Source: Proteles cristata cristata (Eukaryota > Chordata > Mammalia > Carnivora > Hyaenidae). Taken from it: a DNA stretch of 64,000 nucleotides. The stretch lies in contig JAESUZ010000420.1 of the NCBI GenBank assembly GCA_017311185.1, positions 868,001 to 932,000 of the forward strand, read 5' to 3'. Below the pieces are notes generated by a model. The model ran no database searches and had not been told where the DNA came from. It saw nothing but the letters and a program-made list of their open reading frames with translations. Every line of letters begins with the position of its first letter. Position 1 is the first letter of the stretch. Shown in pieces: positions 22,623-33,050 of the stretch. The position numbers were made by a program, and so were the translations under genes.

Positions 22623-23239
22623 GTTTAAATCTGGAGACCCTCAACTTCTTTCCACTCTCCTAGGTTGTTGAGCTGGAAAGTAAGACAGGATTCAAGTAAG
22701 TTGCAAAACGGCAAAGTTGGATTATGTGTCTGGGTCATGGCTGGTAGCCTGTTCCTACATCTGGGAACATGGGTCAGAGAGAACTACTGAGGAGTTCAGT
22801 CCAGCTTCTAGGGGCTCTGGGATAAGACTTCAGTTCCATGGGAAATGTGCATAGGAATCAGGGCAGAATTATGGGAACCAGCACCCAAGCTCAGAGAGTG
22901 TGGGAGTTTGAGGCTCCCCAGCTTTAGCCTCTGGGCCTGATTCTACACTGACAGATCAAGCAGCTGCTGGCTCATGGCCTGGACGAGCCCCAACCTCCAG
23001 GGTGATATCACTGGTGGTCACGCAAGGCTGCCCGCCCCATTCTCTGAAGCCTGACACCTTCTCTCCTGCCTTAGTCAAGCCCATTCTCTCTGTCTGTTCA
23101 GCACAATGGCTGAAGATGCCCTCCTGGGCCAGTGGACTCCCACTGCACCCATGATTTTGATATAGAAGGTGTTCCAAGGGCAAACAGAAGACAGGGTGTT
23201 TCACGCAAAGAAATGGAAAACAGAAAACTGTTTTATTTT
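22623..23239. other. Unassigned stretch
   Basis: Nothing recognised. Confidence 0.4.
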
Positions 23240-23385
23240 TGTCCAGCAAACATGTATGCAATATTCCTATTCTATGCCAAGCACTGTTCCAGGCAAATGA
23301 TGCATATTAACTCGCCTAATCCCCTCAACTACCCTGCAAGATAGGTTCTTTTATTCCATTTGCAGTAGATGAGGTCAAGGTTGGA
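23240..23385 (-). mobile_element. MIR SINE, reverse
   Basis: 'TATGCCAAGCACTGTTCCAG', 'TATTAACTCGCCTAATCCCC' and 'GCAGTAGATGAGGTCAAGG' match the reversed MIR core. Confidence 0.68.
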
Positions 23386-23589
23386 ACCATTTTGATGCCC
23401 TCCGGAGCTTCTTTGCGGATCCTGATGTCTTCAGAGAGCGTTCCAGGCTCCGCTGCCAAAAGATGCCTAATCATTTTTCTTTCTCTTATTGTCTTCCTCC
23501 TCCTCTTCTTTCTAAATTGTCAGTCACAACCCTTCCTTTCAGACCTGGTTTTTTGTTTTCTGACCACTTCACACATCCAAAGTTTTATT

Positions 23590-24290
23590 TATCTATTCAG
23601 GTCGTTACTAAACAGCCACCACGTTCCCGCACATTGTTCTAGGCACCAATGACCCTGCCTTCTTGGAGCTGACTTTTCCTTGGTGTGGAAGAGAAAGTGG
23701 AACATGTAGGCACTTACTCCCACACCCAACTCATCTGGGACAATGGTCAGTGCTATGAAGGAGTTAAAACGGGCTGATATGAGGACAATCAAGGAACCCT
23801 CTCAGAGGAGGTGATATTTGGGCAGAGATTTGAATAATGAGAGAGGACAGATGATAACAGAATGCAGGTGGGGGAGAATTTCAAGGGGAGACCGCAGGTG
23901 TGGAATTTCTTTTTTTTTTTTTCTTTTTTTTTTCTAGGAGAGAGATAGAAAGACAGTGTGAGCAGGGGAGGGTCAGAGAGAGAGGGAGTCACAGACTGAA
24001 ACAGGCTCCAGGCTCTGAGCTGGCAGTCAGCACAGAGCCCGACGCGGGGCTCGAACCCACGGACCGCGAGATCATGACCTAAGTGAAAGTCGGACGCTTA
24101 ACCGACTAAGCCACCCAGGCGCCCCGGGTGTGGAATTTCTAAGGTGAGGATGAACTTGCTGTGTTCCAGACACAGAGAAGAGGGAGTGCTCTGAGCACAT
24201 GGGGGTTGATATGAGATGGGATGGAGAGAGTCAGCTCGTGAACCGCCTTGTAGCTGGCTCCCAGGTTTCCATTTTGACCTATTCTAGAAA
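23590..24290 (-). mobile_element. L2-like fragment split by a SINE
   Basis: 'GCACATTGTTCTAGGCACCA', 'CTTCTTGGAGCTGACTTTTC' and 'GAGGTGATATTTGGGCAGAG' match reversed L2. It resumes after the SINE with 'GAACCGCCTTGTAGC'. Confidence 0.6.
23911..24125 (-). mobile_element. Young-type Can-SINE, reverse, with TSD
   Basis: Carries the complement of the young markers (CTAAGTGAAAGTCGGACGCT) and ends CACCCAGGCGCCCC. TSD AGGTGTGGAATTTCT (23896-23910) / GGGTGTGGAATTTCT (24126-24140). Confidence 0.95.
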
Positions 24291-24820
24291 AAGAGGTTTG
24301 GTGCTATCTGGTCCCCAAACAAAACACTCCAGCAGCTGTCAGTCTTACTTTCTCTTTCCACACCTGGCTTATCCAGTCCAGCTTTAAATAGAGGAGTCCA
24401 ATGCCTTTTGCTTGATCGTAGGTGCCAATATTTCCCAGGAGGACACTCTATCTGGAAATTTCCTACAGATCATCCAATTTCATATGCAAACCTCTTTAAA
24501 GGCAGTAAGTTAATTATTCTGCTTAGTAATGAGAATAGAGTTTTATCAAGGCTTCCTTCTAGGTAAGAAGCCCAGCATTTGAGCTAGGGCACTGTAAGCC
24601 CCAATGGGTGGGCTGCCCACCAAAAGTTGTGATTGTTTCACTACTTGGCTGATATTCTATTTGAGAAAGTTACAAATGATGAACATCTCCAATCCTGTGG
24701 TTTTCAGTCTCCAGATGCTTCTCGCCATTGGAATCTACCCACCCTTCAGCGTTTCCAGATCCATCAACCCAACCACTGAGAACCAGACTGCTATAGGAAG
24801 CCAAGTCGTGGTTTGTGTTT
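24291..24820. other. Unassigned stretch
   Basis: Nothing recognised. Confidence 0.4.
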
Positions 24821-24837
24821 AAGAAGATGCTAGATCT

Positions 24838-25057
24838 GGGGCGCCTGAGTGGCTTAGTCGGTTAAGCGTCTGACTTTCGCTTAGGTCATGATCTCGCGGT
24901 CCGTGGTTCGAGCCCCGCGTCGGGCTCTGTGCTGACTGCCAGCTCAGAGCCTGGAGCCTGTTTCAGTCTGTGACTCCCTCTCTCTCTGACCCTCCCCTGC
25001 TCACGCTGTCTCTCTCTCTCTCCTGGAAAAAAATAAAACATTAAAAAAAAAAAAAAA
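24838..25057 (+). mobile_element. Young-type Can-SINE with exact 17 bp TSD
   Basis: CpG-rich, young markers intact. TSD AAGAAGATGCTAGATCT at 24821-24837 and 25058-25074. The target is the first unit of the minisatellite that follows. Confidence 0.97.
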
Positions 25058-25217
25058 AAGAAGATGCTAGATCTAATTCCATCAACCTATGATTATTCTA
25101 GAAGACAAGTGTATAGAAAGAACACACACTGCAGAGATGTTGCATTCAATTCAACCATTCTAGTATACAACTATGGAGAGAGCACATACTAAGGAGATCC
25201 TAGATCCAATTTATTTA

Positions 25218-25440
25218 CTTTTTTAAAAATATTTTTTATTTATTTCTAGGAGAGAGAGAGAGAGACAGCATGAGCAGGGGAGGGTCAGAGAGAGAGGGAG
25301 ATACAGACTCTGAAATTGGCTCCAGGCTCTGAGCTGGCAGTCAGAACAGAGTCCGTCGCGGGTCTCGAATCCATGAACCACGAGATCATGACCTAAGCGA
25401 AAGTTGGACACTCAACCGACTAAGCCACCCAGGCGCCCCT
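25218..25440 (-). mobile_element. Young-type Can-SINE, reverse
   Basis: Ends CACCCAGGCGCCCC with the young marker complement CCTAAGCGAAAGT. TSD CAATTTATTTA at 25207-25217 and 25441-25451. Forms a close inverted pair with 24838-25057. Confidence 0.94.
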
Positions 25441-25507
25441 CAATTTATTTAATTTAATAGATTGACAGACTTAATCCAATTTATTTAAATATGTAATAAA
25501 CATTATT

Positions 25508-25538
25508 CTATCTACTATCTATCTATCTATCTATCTGT
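25508..25538. repeat. (CTAT)n microsatellite
   Basis: About six to seven tetranucleotide units inside the minisatellite region. Confidence 0.85.
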
Positions 25539-25662
25539 CAAGAGAGTGCATCCAACCATTCTAGTAGACAAATATACATATATAAAGAGAGCACACTAAG
25601 AGATGCTGGGTCTACTTCAACCACTGTTAATATACAAATACACAGAGATAGCACACTGATGC

Positions 25663-26189
25663 ATGTACACTCTTGAACTTCTAGTCCATTCTCTACACAG
25701 TAGCATGGGGGATCCCACAAAAAACACAAAGCTGGATAATGTCACAGCCAAGTCAAGAACTTGATCTTGGCTGTATCTCTTGAGTAGGAGGATTAGAGGT
25801 ACATGAACCCTTTAAACATGTAGGGATCAGATGCTAAGAAATCTGAAGTTCATTGCCAGCCAGGGGGAATAATGGGAAATGACAGCTTCCATCGCTTGGA
25901 AATCTTGAGAATTCCCGATTGGGTGGGATTTTGAGTTTGGGCAAAACTCCTTTAATCGGAGGTGGCAATTAATTATCGGAGGGGTAATTAATTAATGCAG
26001 CATAATTACTAGCTGACAACCTGAAGAACGTGTCCAGCTTGATTCATCAGGCAATCTCGATTGTCTAAAGCCTTTAAATGGTATCCTGCTCCTCTTGGAT
26101 GGAACTCCAAGTTGTCCCCCTCCCCCTCCAAAAAAAACCCAAACCCCTTGCATCGCATATGAGACCTGACAAGAGTTGGTTCCTTTTCC
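25663..26189. other. Unassigned, with TAATTA-rich core
   Basis: No transposon recognised. 25925-26080 has homeodomain-type sites and looks like conserved noncoding DNA. See the tandem motif at 25955-25993. Confidence 0.35.
25955..25993 (+). promoter_or_regulatory. Tandem ~20 bp motif with TAATTA cores (candidate)
   Basis: ATCGGAGGTGGCAATTAATT (25955-25974) is followed directly by ATCGGAGGGGTAATTAATT (25975-25993), then AATGCAGCATAATTAC. TAATTA is the core of many homeodomain binding sites. That it regulates anything is inference. Confidence 0.35.
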
Positions 26190-26745
26190 TTGCTTACTAT
26201 GTCCAGCCACATTAGCCTCCTTTCCATCTCTGAAACACGTGGTGATCCTCTCTGCCTCCAAGCCTTTGCACACTCCGTGCCCTTTGCCAGGGGCTCACAG
26301 TAGCTCAGGCTTGATTAGCTCTGATTCTCCCTTCAGACATCAACTCAAATGCACTCCTCCTGGGGAGCTTTTCCATCCCCTTGAAATAAAAGTTTTCTTT
26401 AAGAGACATTTTCTGGTTAGTGCCTTATAGTTTTTCTTCACAGCAGTCAAGTAGATTTATTGGCATTGTTCTTTTGTTTGTTTAGAATCTGCCTTCACCA
26501 CTAGCATCTGGTCTCCATGAAGGAAGTAACTGTATAGGGTGCTTTCTTTGCTACTATATTTCTAGTCTTAAACACTAAGAATACAAAAGGTACTCAACAA
26601 ATATCTGCAGAATGCATGAATGAACCTTTAGCACACTCTTGTTTGAGTTAAAATCACTTCTCAATGAAATTGGGGAATGCCAATCCAACTCGACTCATTG
26701 TCTGGCGCACAGTAGGGGCTCAATAAATATTTGTTGACCGACTGA
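26190..26745 (+). mobile_element. L2 LINE 3' region
   Basis: 'GCCTCCAAGCCTTTGCACAC', 'TCTCCCTTCAGACATCAACT', 'GGTCTCCATGAAGGAAG' and a 3' end at about 26630. A second tail 'GGGGCTCAATAAATATTTGT' follows at 26715-26734. Confidence 0.8.
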
Positions 26746-27681
26746 CAAATGTGGAAGGAGGTAACAAGAGATGTTGTCCAAACAGGCTTATTGCCCTCAG
26801 TATCTCCTTTCCCGTTCATCAACTCAGCCACAGGCATCCCAGAAACGTCTGCCTCCACCTGCATCCTATGGTTCTCTGGGATGCTTTCCAGATTCTGCCT
26901 CCAGAAACCACTTGCTTTGTTTTGCTTTCTCTCTACTGCTGATTATCTGCTTTAGTCCTCAACCTTTCTCTTTGTGTGCTCGGTGGGCTTCATGATACTG
27001 TTGCTCTTTCCTCTACGCCACACTCTGCCACGGGAAACAAATACAACCTACTCTGGAAATCTGACCTCAACTCTCTTCTCCGTGTTCTGAAGCCTTGGGC
27101 TCATCCCATTTTCTTGCTCAACTGATCTTTAGAGAAAGGCGTCACCGAGAAGGGGATGTCAGATGGTCATTATCTGCTGTGATTAATATTGCTATGCTGG
27201 ACATTTTACTAGTCATGAATTAATTTATAAACTCAGGAAACAGAGTGGCCCACATCATAACTAAACAACCAGACAGAGCACTAAAGCCAGGCCTGTATGC
27301 CAGACCAGATGGGCTGTTTGTGGATCAGTTACTTTGGCCATTGGCTGCTCCAGGCGTTGGCTGGTTATCATCCTCCAAATGGCCAAATGTGATGGTGGCT
27401 TCATTTTCCAGCAAGGTCTTGGCTGTGTAAAGAATTGGGAACTGCCAGGCAGGGCTTCTTGGCTTCTTGGGACCCGAGATAGTGCTGGGCCCCCCAGCCC
27501 ACATAGCTTCTTGGCACTTTCCTCCTGGGCACGCGGGCTTCTGTGCAAGCACAGTGGGCATCAAGTCTATGCGAGTCCTGCCCAGGCTTTAGCTAAAATC
27601 ACCTCTCCTTTTCAAAAAACACATTCTGGTTTATCCAGTTTGAACTAAAAACACAGAAGAATCTGCTATGACTTTCCAGAG
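26746..27681. other. Unassigned stretch
   Basis: No repeat recognised. Overlapping open frames in all frames near 26.8 and 27.3 kb reflect low stop density, not a gene. Confidence 0.4.
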
Positions 27682-27840
27682 CAGTGGTCTTCAACCTTCA
27701 CTGCATATTAGAACCGGTTGAGAAGTGTAAAAAATACTGCAGCCTAGTTCCGTTCCAGAGCAGCTACAGGAGTCTCCAGGCATCAGTGTTTTTAAAACTC
27801 TGCAAGTGATTTCAGTGCACAGCAAGATGGGGAACCACTG
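27682..27840 (+). mobile_element. MER5A-type hAT DNA transposon
   Basis: Bounded by CAGTGGT and ACCACTG terminal inverted repeats, with 'GGTCTTCAACCTTCACTGCA' near the start. Nonautonomous, no transposase. Confidence 0.75.
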
Positions 27841-28024
27841 ATCTCAAACTTTAGTGTACATAATGGGTCATCCGTAGGATGTATTAGAGCACAGATTCCC
27901 AAGCCCCAGCCCCAGAAAACCTGGATTCAGCATTTCTAGGGTTGAGCCCAGGAGTATGCATGTTACCAAGCTTGCCAGTGATCCTATTGCTACGTATCCA
28001 CAAGCCATGCACTGAGGAGCTGTG
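27835..28024 (+). mobile_element. Second MER5A-type copy
   Basis: 'ATCTCAAACTTTAGTGTACA', 'AGCACAGATTCCCAAGCCCC' and 'AGTATGCATGTTACCAAGCT' follow MER5A order. It abuts the first copy. Confidence 0.65.
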
Positions 28025-28150
28025 TTCTAGAGCTTTGCTACTCAGTGCATGCAGATCATGGAGCAGGAGCCTGGACATCTTCCAAGAGCTTGTTGGAAGT
28101 TACAAATCTCAAGCCCATCCCAGACCCATTATATCAGAATCCATGTTTCA
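28025..28150 (-). mobile_element. Third MER5A-type copy, left part
   Basis: 'GAGCTTGTTGGAAGTTACAA' and 'AAGCCCATCCCAGACCCATT', then 'ATCAGAATCCATGTTT' where the L1 enters. It resumes at 29945-29974 ('AGAATGCATGTTTTAAAATG') and 30173-30205 after the L1 and two SINEs. Confidence 0.65.
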
Positions 28151-29099
28151 TTTAATTTTTTTGTATTTATTTTTTAAAAATATAATTTACTGTCAAGTTA
28201 GCTAACATAGAGTGTGTACAGTGTGCTCTTGACTTCGGGAGTAGATTCCCATGATTCATTCCTTCCGTACAACACCCAGTGCTCCTCCCAACAAGTGTCC
28301 TCCTCAGTGCCCATCACCCATTTCCCCCTCTCCCCCTCACCCTCATCAACGCTCAGTTTGTCCTCTGTACTTAGGAGTCTCTTATGGTTTGCCTCCCTCT
28401 CTGTTTACAACTATTTTTTCCCTTCCTTTCCCCATGGTCTTGTTAAGTTTCTCAAATTCCACATAAGAGTGAAGACATAGGATATCTGTCTTTCTCTGCC
28501 TGACTTATTTCACTTAGTATAACACCCTCCAGTTTCATCCACGTTGTTGCAAATGGCAAGATTTCATTCTTTCTCATTGACAAGTAGTGTTCCATTGTAT
28601 AGATAAACCACATCTTCTTGATCCATTTATCCATTGACGGACATTTGAGCTCTTCCATAATCTGGCTATTGTTGAAAGTGCTGTTATAAACATTGGGGTA
28701 CATGGGCCCCTATACATCAGCACTCCTGTATCCTTTGGATAAATTCCTAGTAGTGCTATCGCTGGGTCCTATGGTAATTCTATTTTTAATTTTTTGAGGT
28801 AATTCCAGACTGTTTTCCAGAGCAGCTGCACCAGTTTTCATTCCCACCAATAGTTCAGGAGGGTACCCGTTTCTCCACATCCCCACCAACACCTGTTGTT
28901 TCCTGAGCTGTTCATTTTAGCCATTCTGACCAGTGTGAGGTGTTATCTCAATGGTTTTGATTTGTATTCCCCTGACTATGAGCGACGTTGAGCCTCTTTC
29001 CATGTGTCTGTTGGCCATCTGGATGTCCTCCTTGGAAAAATGTCCATTCATGTCTTCTGCTCATTTCTTCACTGAATTCTTTGTTTCTCAGGTGTTGAC
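28151..29099 (-). mobile_element. L1, 3' portion (normal arm of an inverted insertion)
   Basis: Reverse-strand L1: 3'UTR of the 'CAACACCCAGTGCTCCTCCC' type, then ORF2 C-terminus. It reaches ORF2 codons about 150 from the end and stops at a head-to-head junction near 29100. TSD AGAATCCATGTTT (28138-28150) / AGAATGCATGTTT (29945-29957). Confidence 0.92.
28452..28892 (-). pseudogene. L1 ORF2 C-terminal remnant, frameshifted
   Basis: Two adjacent frames (28452-28703 and 28710-28892) together give the L1 ORF2p C-terminus: ENSLELPQKIKNR, then YTMEHYLSMRKNEILPF, then LSEISQAEKDRYPM. The break between them shows it is dead. Confidence 0.88.
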
Positions 29100-29550
29100 A
29101 CCCTGCATAGCCAACATAATGTTGAAAAAGAAGACCAAAGTAGGAGTCATCACAATCCCGAACTTTAGCCTCTACTACAAAGCTGTCATCATCGAGACAG
29201 TATGGTGTTGGCACAAAAACAGATACATAGACCAATGGAATAGAATAGAGAACCCAGAAATAGACCCACAAACGTATGGCCAACTAATCTTTGGCAAAGC
29301 AAGAAAGAATATCCAATGGAAAAAAAGTCTCTTTAGCAAATGGCGCTGGGAGAGCTGGACAGCAGCATGCAGAAGAATGAAAGTGGACCACTTTCTTACA
29401 CCACACACAAAAATTACCTCAAAATGGATGAAAGACCTAAATGTGAGACAGGAAACCATCAAGACCCTAGTGGAAAAAACAGGCAGCAACCTCTTGACCT
29501 CAGCTGGAGCAACTTTCTGCTTGACACGTCTCCAAAGGCAAGGGAAATAA
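29100..29550 (+). pseudogene. L1 ORF2 mid-C-terminal fragment (open frame)
   Basis: Frame open for about 150 codons with L1 ORF2p text: [65 protein letters not shown]. Lies downstream of the reverse-transcriptase domain. No start, no catalytic domain, orphaned by inversion. Confidence 0.88.
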
Positions 29551-29736
29551 AAACAAAAATGAACTATTGGAACCTCATCAAGATCAAAGCTTATGTATGA
29601 CAAAGGAAACAATCAACAAAACTAAAAGCAACCAATGAAATGGGAAAAGATATTTGTAAATTACATATCAGATAAAGGGTTAGTATCCAAAGTTTATAAA
29701 GACTTACCAAACTCAACACCCAAAACACAAAGAATG
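29100..29736 (+). mobile_element. L1, inverted 5' arm (ORF2 segment)
   Basis: Plus-strand ORF2 text from 'ATAATGTTGAAAAAGAAGAC' to 'CTCAACACCCAAAACACAAA'. In L1 coordinates this segment lies just upstream of the minus-strand arm, and the two arms meet or overlap by about 20 bp. That is the signature of twin priming during insertion. Confidence 0.9.
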
Positions 29737-29935
29737 TGGGGCGCCTGGGTGGCTTAGTCGGTTAAGCGTCCGACTTTCGCTTAGGTCATGATCTCGCGGT
29801 TCATGGGTTCCGGCCCCGCGTCGGGCTCTGTGCTGACTGCCAGCTCAGAGCCTGGAGCCTGTTTCAGCCTGTGACTCCCTCTCTCTCTGACCCTCCCCTG
29901 CTCGCGCTGTCTCTCTCTCTCTCCTAGAAAAAAAA
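29737..29935 (+). mobile_element. Young-type Can-SINE at the L1 edge
   Basis: Young markers present. TSD AAAACACAAAGAATG (29722-29736) / AAAACGCAAAGAATG (29936-29950). The SINE went into the outer end of the L1, so its target includes both L1 sequence and the host TSD. Confidence 0.95.
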
Positions 29936-29974
29936 AAAACGCAAAGAATGCATGTTTTAAAATGAGCTCTAGAA

Positions 29975-30172
29975 GGGGCGCCTGGGTGGCTCAGTTGGTT
30001 AAGTGTCCTACTTTGGCTCAGGTCATGATCTTGCAGTGTATGAGTTCGAGCACCATGTCGGGCTCTGTGCTGACAGCTCGGAGCCTGGAACCTGCTTCGG
30101 ATTCTGTGTCTCCCTCTCTCTGTCCTCCAGCAGCTAGTGCTTGCTCTCTCTCTCCCTCAAAAAAAAAAAAAA
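29975..30172 (+). mobile_element. Can-SINE inside a MER5A remnant
   Basis: GGGGCGCCTGGGTGGCTCAG head and a pure A tail. Flanking text 'AAATGAGCTCTAGAA' and 'GGCTCACAGGTGGCT' joins up as MER5A. TSD not clean. Confidence 0.92.
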
Positions 30173-30205
30173 GGCTCACAGGTGGCTAAAATTTTGCAGG
30201 TGAGG

Positions 30206-31156
30206 GGGACTAAGGGAACAGGTGAATATGTGTAGAAAGGCGCCTCTGAGGCTCCTTTGCTCTGGAATCCCGGACATCTCCACCTGAGATCTCACCTCAG
30301 CTACCATCTTGAGCCAATGAGCTGGGCCGAGACTTAGCATCTGGGTAATGTACCCGAGCCTGGGCTCTCACAGACTCCTAAGACAGACCACTCCTGCTTT
30401 CACCACACTGGCCCAGTGCAGATAAAGCATCTTCTGCCTCAGTTTCCCTAGCAGACACCTGAGAACCGAATAGACAGACTACAGCCAATGCCGTAGCCAC
30501 CTCTACTGGACCGAGCACCCCAGATCTCACACGTCTTAGCCCTGGAGCTGCTGCCCCATTGTAGACATTGTATAGCTGGGACAGGGGCAGCTCTATGGTG
30601 CGGACAGTTTCCTTGACCCCTGCCCCTCTCCTTGTCTACACTGGCTGAATCCCTGGAGTCCCAGGATGCATCTGACCAAAGCCTGCCTGAGGAATAGCAG
30701 AGAACTGGAGTCCTACAACTTTCCGGCGAAGAAACTGTGAAGTGATACACTAATAGTAAAGCAAGAGAAGTGTCTATACATAAAGTTCACACCAAAAACT
30801 TCTTTCTGTTGGTTGGGAATTGAACACGCCTGGAAACAGAAGGGAAAGGGAAGGCCAGGAGAGGAAATATCTTCCTAAGCGTGATGACCCAGGTATACTG
30901 GGCCGGATCACAGAAAGATTCCTTAGGAGCTCTCACTCTGACAGTTTTTAAAGAGGAAGTCAGCAAGAATTACTCAGTCACGTGGGATTCATTAGGTTGA
31001 ACGCTGATGAAAACACGATTGGACTATGTAAGTTTTTGGAATTACTTCTAAGCAGAGCAATCGGTCAATAATGATAATAATGATATTAATCATAATAATA
31101 GCCTTTATCATCTTTTGAATGATAGATAAGACGTTGGTAGTTTCTATACATTATCT
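30206..31156. other. Unassigned stretch
   Basis: Nothing recognised. Short (AAT)n-like run at about 31067-31100. Confidence 0.4.
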
Positions 31157-31381
31157 CAGGGGTCAGCAAACTTCTGCCAGGCGGTAAATATGTTAGGTGT
31201 TGTGAGATACATTGTCTCTGGCACTAGAACCCAAGTCTGCTCTTAAGCACAAAAGCAGCCAGAGACAGTAAGTAAACAAATGGGGATGCCATTATGTGGG
31301 GATGGGTTTTCATAAAGCTTTATTTACAAAAACAGGTGGTGGGCCGGATTTGGCAAACAAGCTATAGTTTGCTAGCTCCTG
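31157..31381 (+). mobile_element. MER20 hAT DNA transposon, complete
   Basis: Starts CAGGGGTCAGCAAAC and ends GTTTGCTAGCTCCTG (inverted termini). 'AAGCTTTATTTACAAAAACA' inside. 8 bp hAT-type target duplication CATTATCT / CATTACCT at 31149-31156 and 31382-31389. About 225 bp, the usual MER20 length. MER20 copies serve as hormone-responsive enhancers in some mammals, but not shown here. Confidence 0.85.
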
Positions 31382-31545
31382 CATTACCTCATTGACCCTC
31401 ATGACAATGCAAAGTAGGTGTTTTTACTGTTTCCATTTTACAGATAACAACACTGAGTCTTAGAAGGATAAACTCATTGCATGAAGTCCCAAAGCAGGAA
31501 GTGGTCGATTCAGGATTCCAACTGAAAAATTACCTACACTCTCAT
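31382..31545 (-). mobile_element. MIR SINE, reverse
   Basis: 'TGACCCTCATGACAATGCAA', 'GTTTCCATTTTACAGATAAC' and 'GGTCGATTCAGGATTCCAAC' match reversed MIR. The MER20 sits at its edge. Confidence 0.72.
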
Positions 31546-32040
31546 GTCTGGGTGAACCCTTTCATTCCAGAGGAGTTCATCATTCTAGACGCCCACGTCC
31601 CAGATACAGTTCTTCATTATTTAACAACCGTGAGATGGTCTCAAGATACTAACCAGGGCACGCGGTCTCATTTCACCATCAGGAAAGCGGCATGAAGTAG
31701 CTACTGCTTTCCCCAGCTAGAGTCTGAGCTTCCCAGAGGATGCGGTAGGATCCCCATGGTCCACCTCAAGTGAGAAGCTGTGCTCGCCGTCAGACTCCAT
31801 TCTCTCCGGAATGAAGTTCAGTGATCTTCCCTCCAGACCCATTACTTTCAGAGTTTAAAAATCTTTCTCTCACAGTTTTTGATTTCTCATAGCGTCTGTT
31901 ACATAAGAGTTGGGGCATAACGATACAGATGATAACAAAGTATCACCCGTGATACACCATCCCATCGGGTACCAGTCTGATGCCTTCCCCCCAACCATTG
32001 TCCATGCTCATTCTCCCAGACAGTTACATACAAAATATCA
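31546..32040. other. Unassigned stretch
   Basis: Nothing recognised. Confidence 0.4.
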
Positions 32041-32407
32041 ACAAATATTTGATGTATTTGTTACTTAGCACATAAGATTGGGAGGATTGCGTTATAAAAT
32101 TTTAATAAAATCACCATTTTAATGATTGCAAATTTTTTCCATCATAGGATATCACATATTGTTAACATTTTAAATACTTTCTATTTTTCTCTATTATAAA
32201 TGCTTTGATTACATTATTGTGCATACATTATTGTCTGAATCTCCAATCATGTCCCCAGGGTAAATTTCTAGAAGGAGAATTATTGCTCTAAAGACTATTA
32301 ACTATTTTTGAAGTTCTTTATACATAATTCCTGATTGAACTATTTAGAAATATATGCTGGTTTTTATTCCCTTAGGTCAGATATACCTAATCCCAAATCA
32401 GCAATGA

Positions 32408-32601
32408 CTTTTTTTTTTGAGAGAGAGAGAGAGAGAGAACATGAGTAGGAGGGGGTAGAGAGGGAGAGAGAGAATCCCAAGCAGGCTCTGTGCTGTCAGC
32501 ACAGAGCCCGGTACTGGGCTCAAACTCACGAACCGTGAGATCGTGACCTGAACTGAAATCAAGAATCAGATGCTTAACTGACTGAGCCACCCAGGCGCCC
32601 C
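32408..32601 (-). mobile_element. Can-SINE, reverse
   Basis: T-run, (GA)n block, 'CACCCAGGCGCCCC' at the right. Older type (GATCGTGACCTGAACTGAAA). No clear TSD. Confidence 0.92.
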
Positions 32602-32799
32602 TAGATTATTTTTTTTTATTTGAAATGTTTGTGGATTAAAATGTTACAGTTTGACTTTGATCTTTATTAAGTACCTTTTGGATTTTCTTATTGACGTGTC
32701 AGAGTTCTTTATATATTAAGGACATTAATGGATTGGTTTTTTTTCTTCTTTCTGGCAAATACTACTCCCTGGTTTTTATTTGCCTTTAAAAGGAAAATG

Positions 32800-33032
32800 G
32801 GGGTGCCTGGGTGGCTCAGTTGGTTAAGCGTCTGACTTCAGCTCAGGTCATGATCTCACGGTTGGTGGGTTCGAGCCCCGCATCGGGCTCTGTGCTGACA
32901 GCTAGCTCGGAGCCTGGAGTCTGTTTCAGATTCTGTCTCCCTCTCTCTCTGACCCTCCCTTGCTCACACTGTCTCTTTCTCTCTCAAAAAGAAATAAAAC
33001 AGTTTTTAAAATTTTTTAATAAAAATAAAAAA
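32800..33032 (+). mobile_element. Can-SINE with 13 bp TSD
   Basis: TSD TAAAAGGAAAATG (32787-32799) / TAAAAGGAAAACG (33033-33045). Inverted relative to the SINE 200 bp upstream. Confidence 0.95.
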
Positions 33033-33050
33033 TAAAAGGAAAACGAACCC

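Larger units (their letters stand above)
25059..25662 (+). repeat. Degenerate minisatellite, ~60-75 bp unit, SINE-split
   Basis: Four to five imperfect units with the theme AGATGCTAGATCT...TTCAACCATTCTAGTATACAA...GAGAGCACACTAAG. Units start near 25059, 25132, 25192 (interrupted), 25550 and 25601. The SINE at 25218-25440 and a (CTAT)n lie inside it. I do not recognise the family. Confidence 0.7.
32041..33050 (-). mobile_element. Old L1M fragment, split by two SINEs
   Basis: Reverse-orientation L1M text: 'GGGTAAATTTCTAGAAGGAG' and 'CAGAGTTCTTTATATATTAA'. Interrupted at 32408 and 32800. Confidence 0.55.

Noticed and set aside
25508..25538. CRISPR-like or spaced repeat array around 25.1-25.7 kb
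   Set aside because: The units are long, degenerate and contiguous with no constant repeat plus unique spacer pattern, in a vertebrate genome. It is a minisatellite with a (CTAT)n.
28951..29550. 199-codon open frame, the longest in the window
   Set aside because: It is L1 ORF2 sequence. Its first ~50 codons read antisense through the other L1 arm, so the open frame spans an inversion junction and is not a gene.
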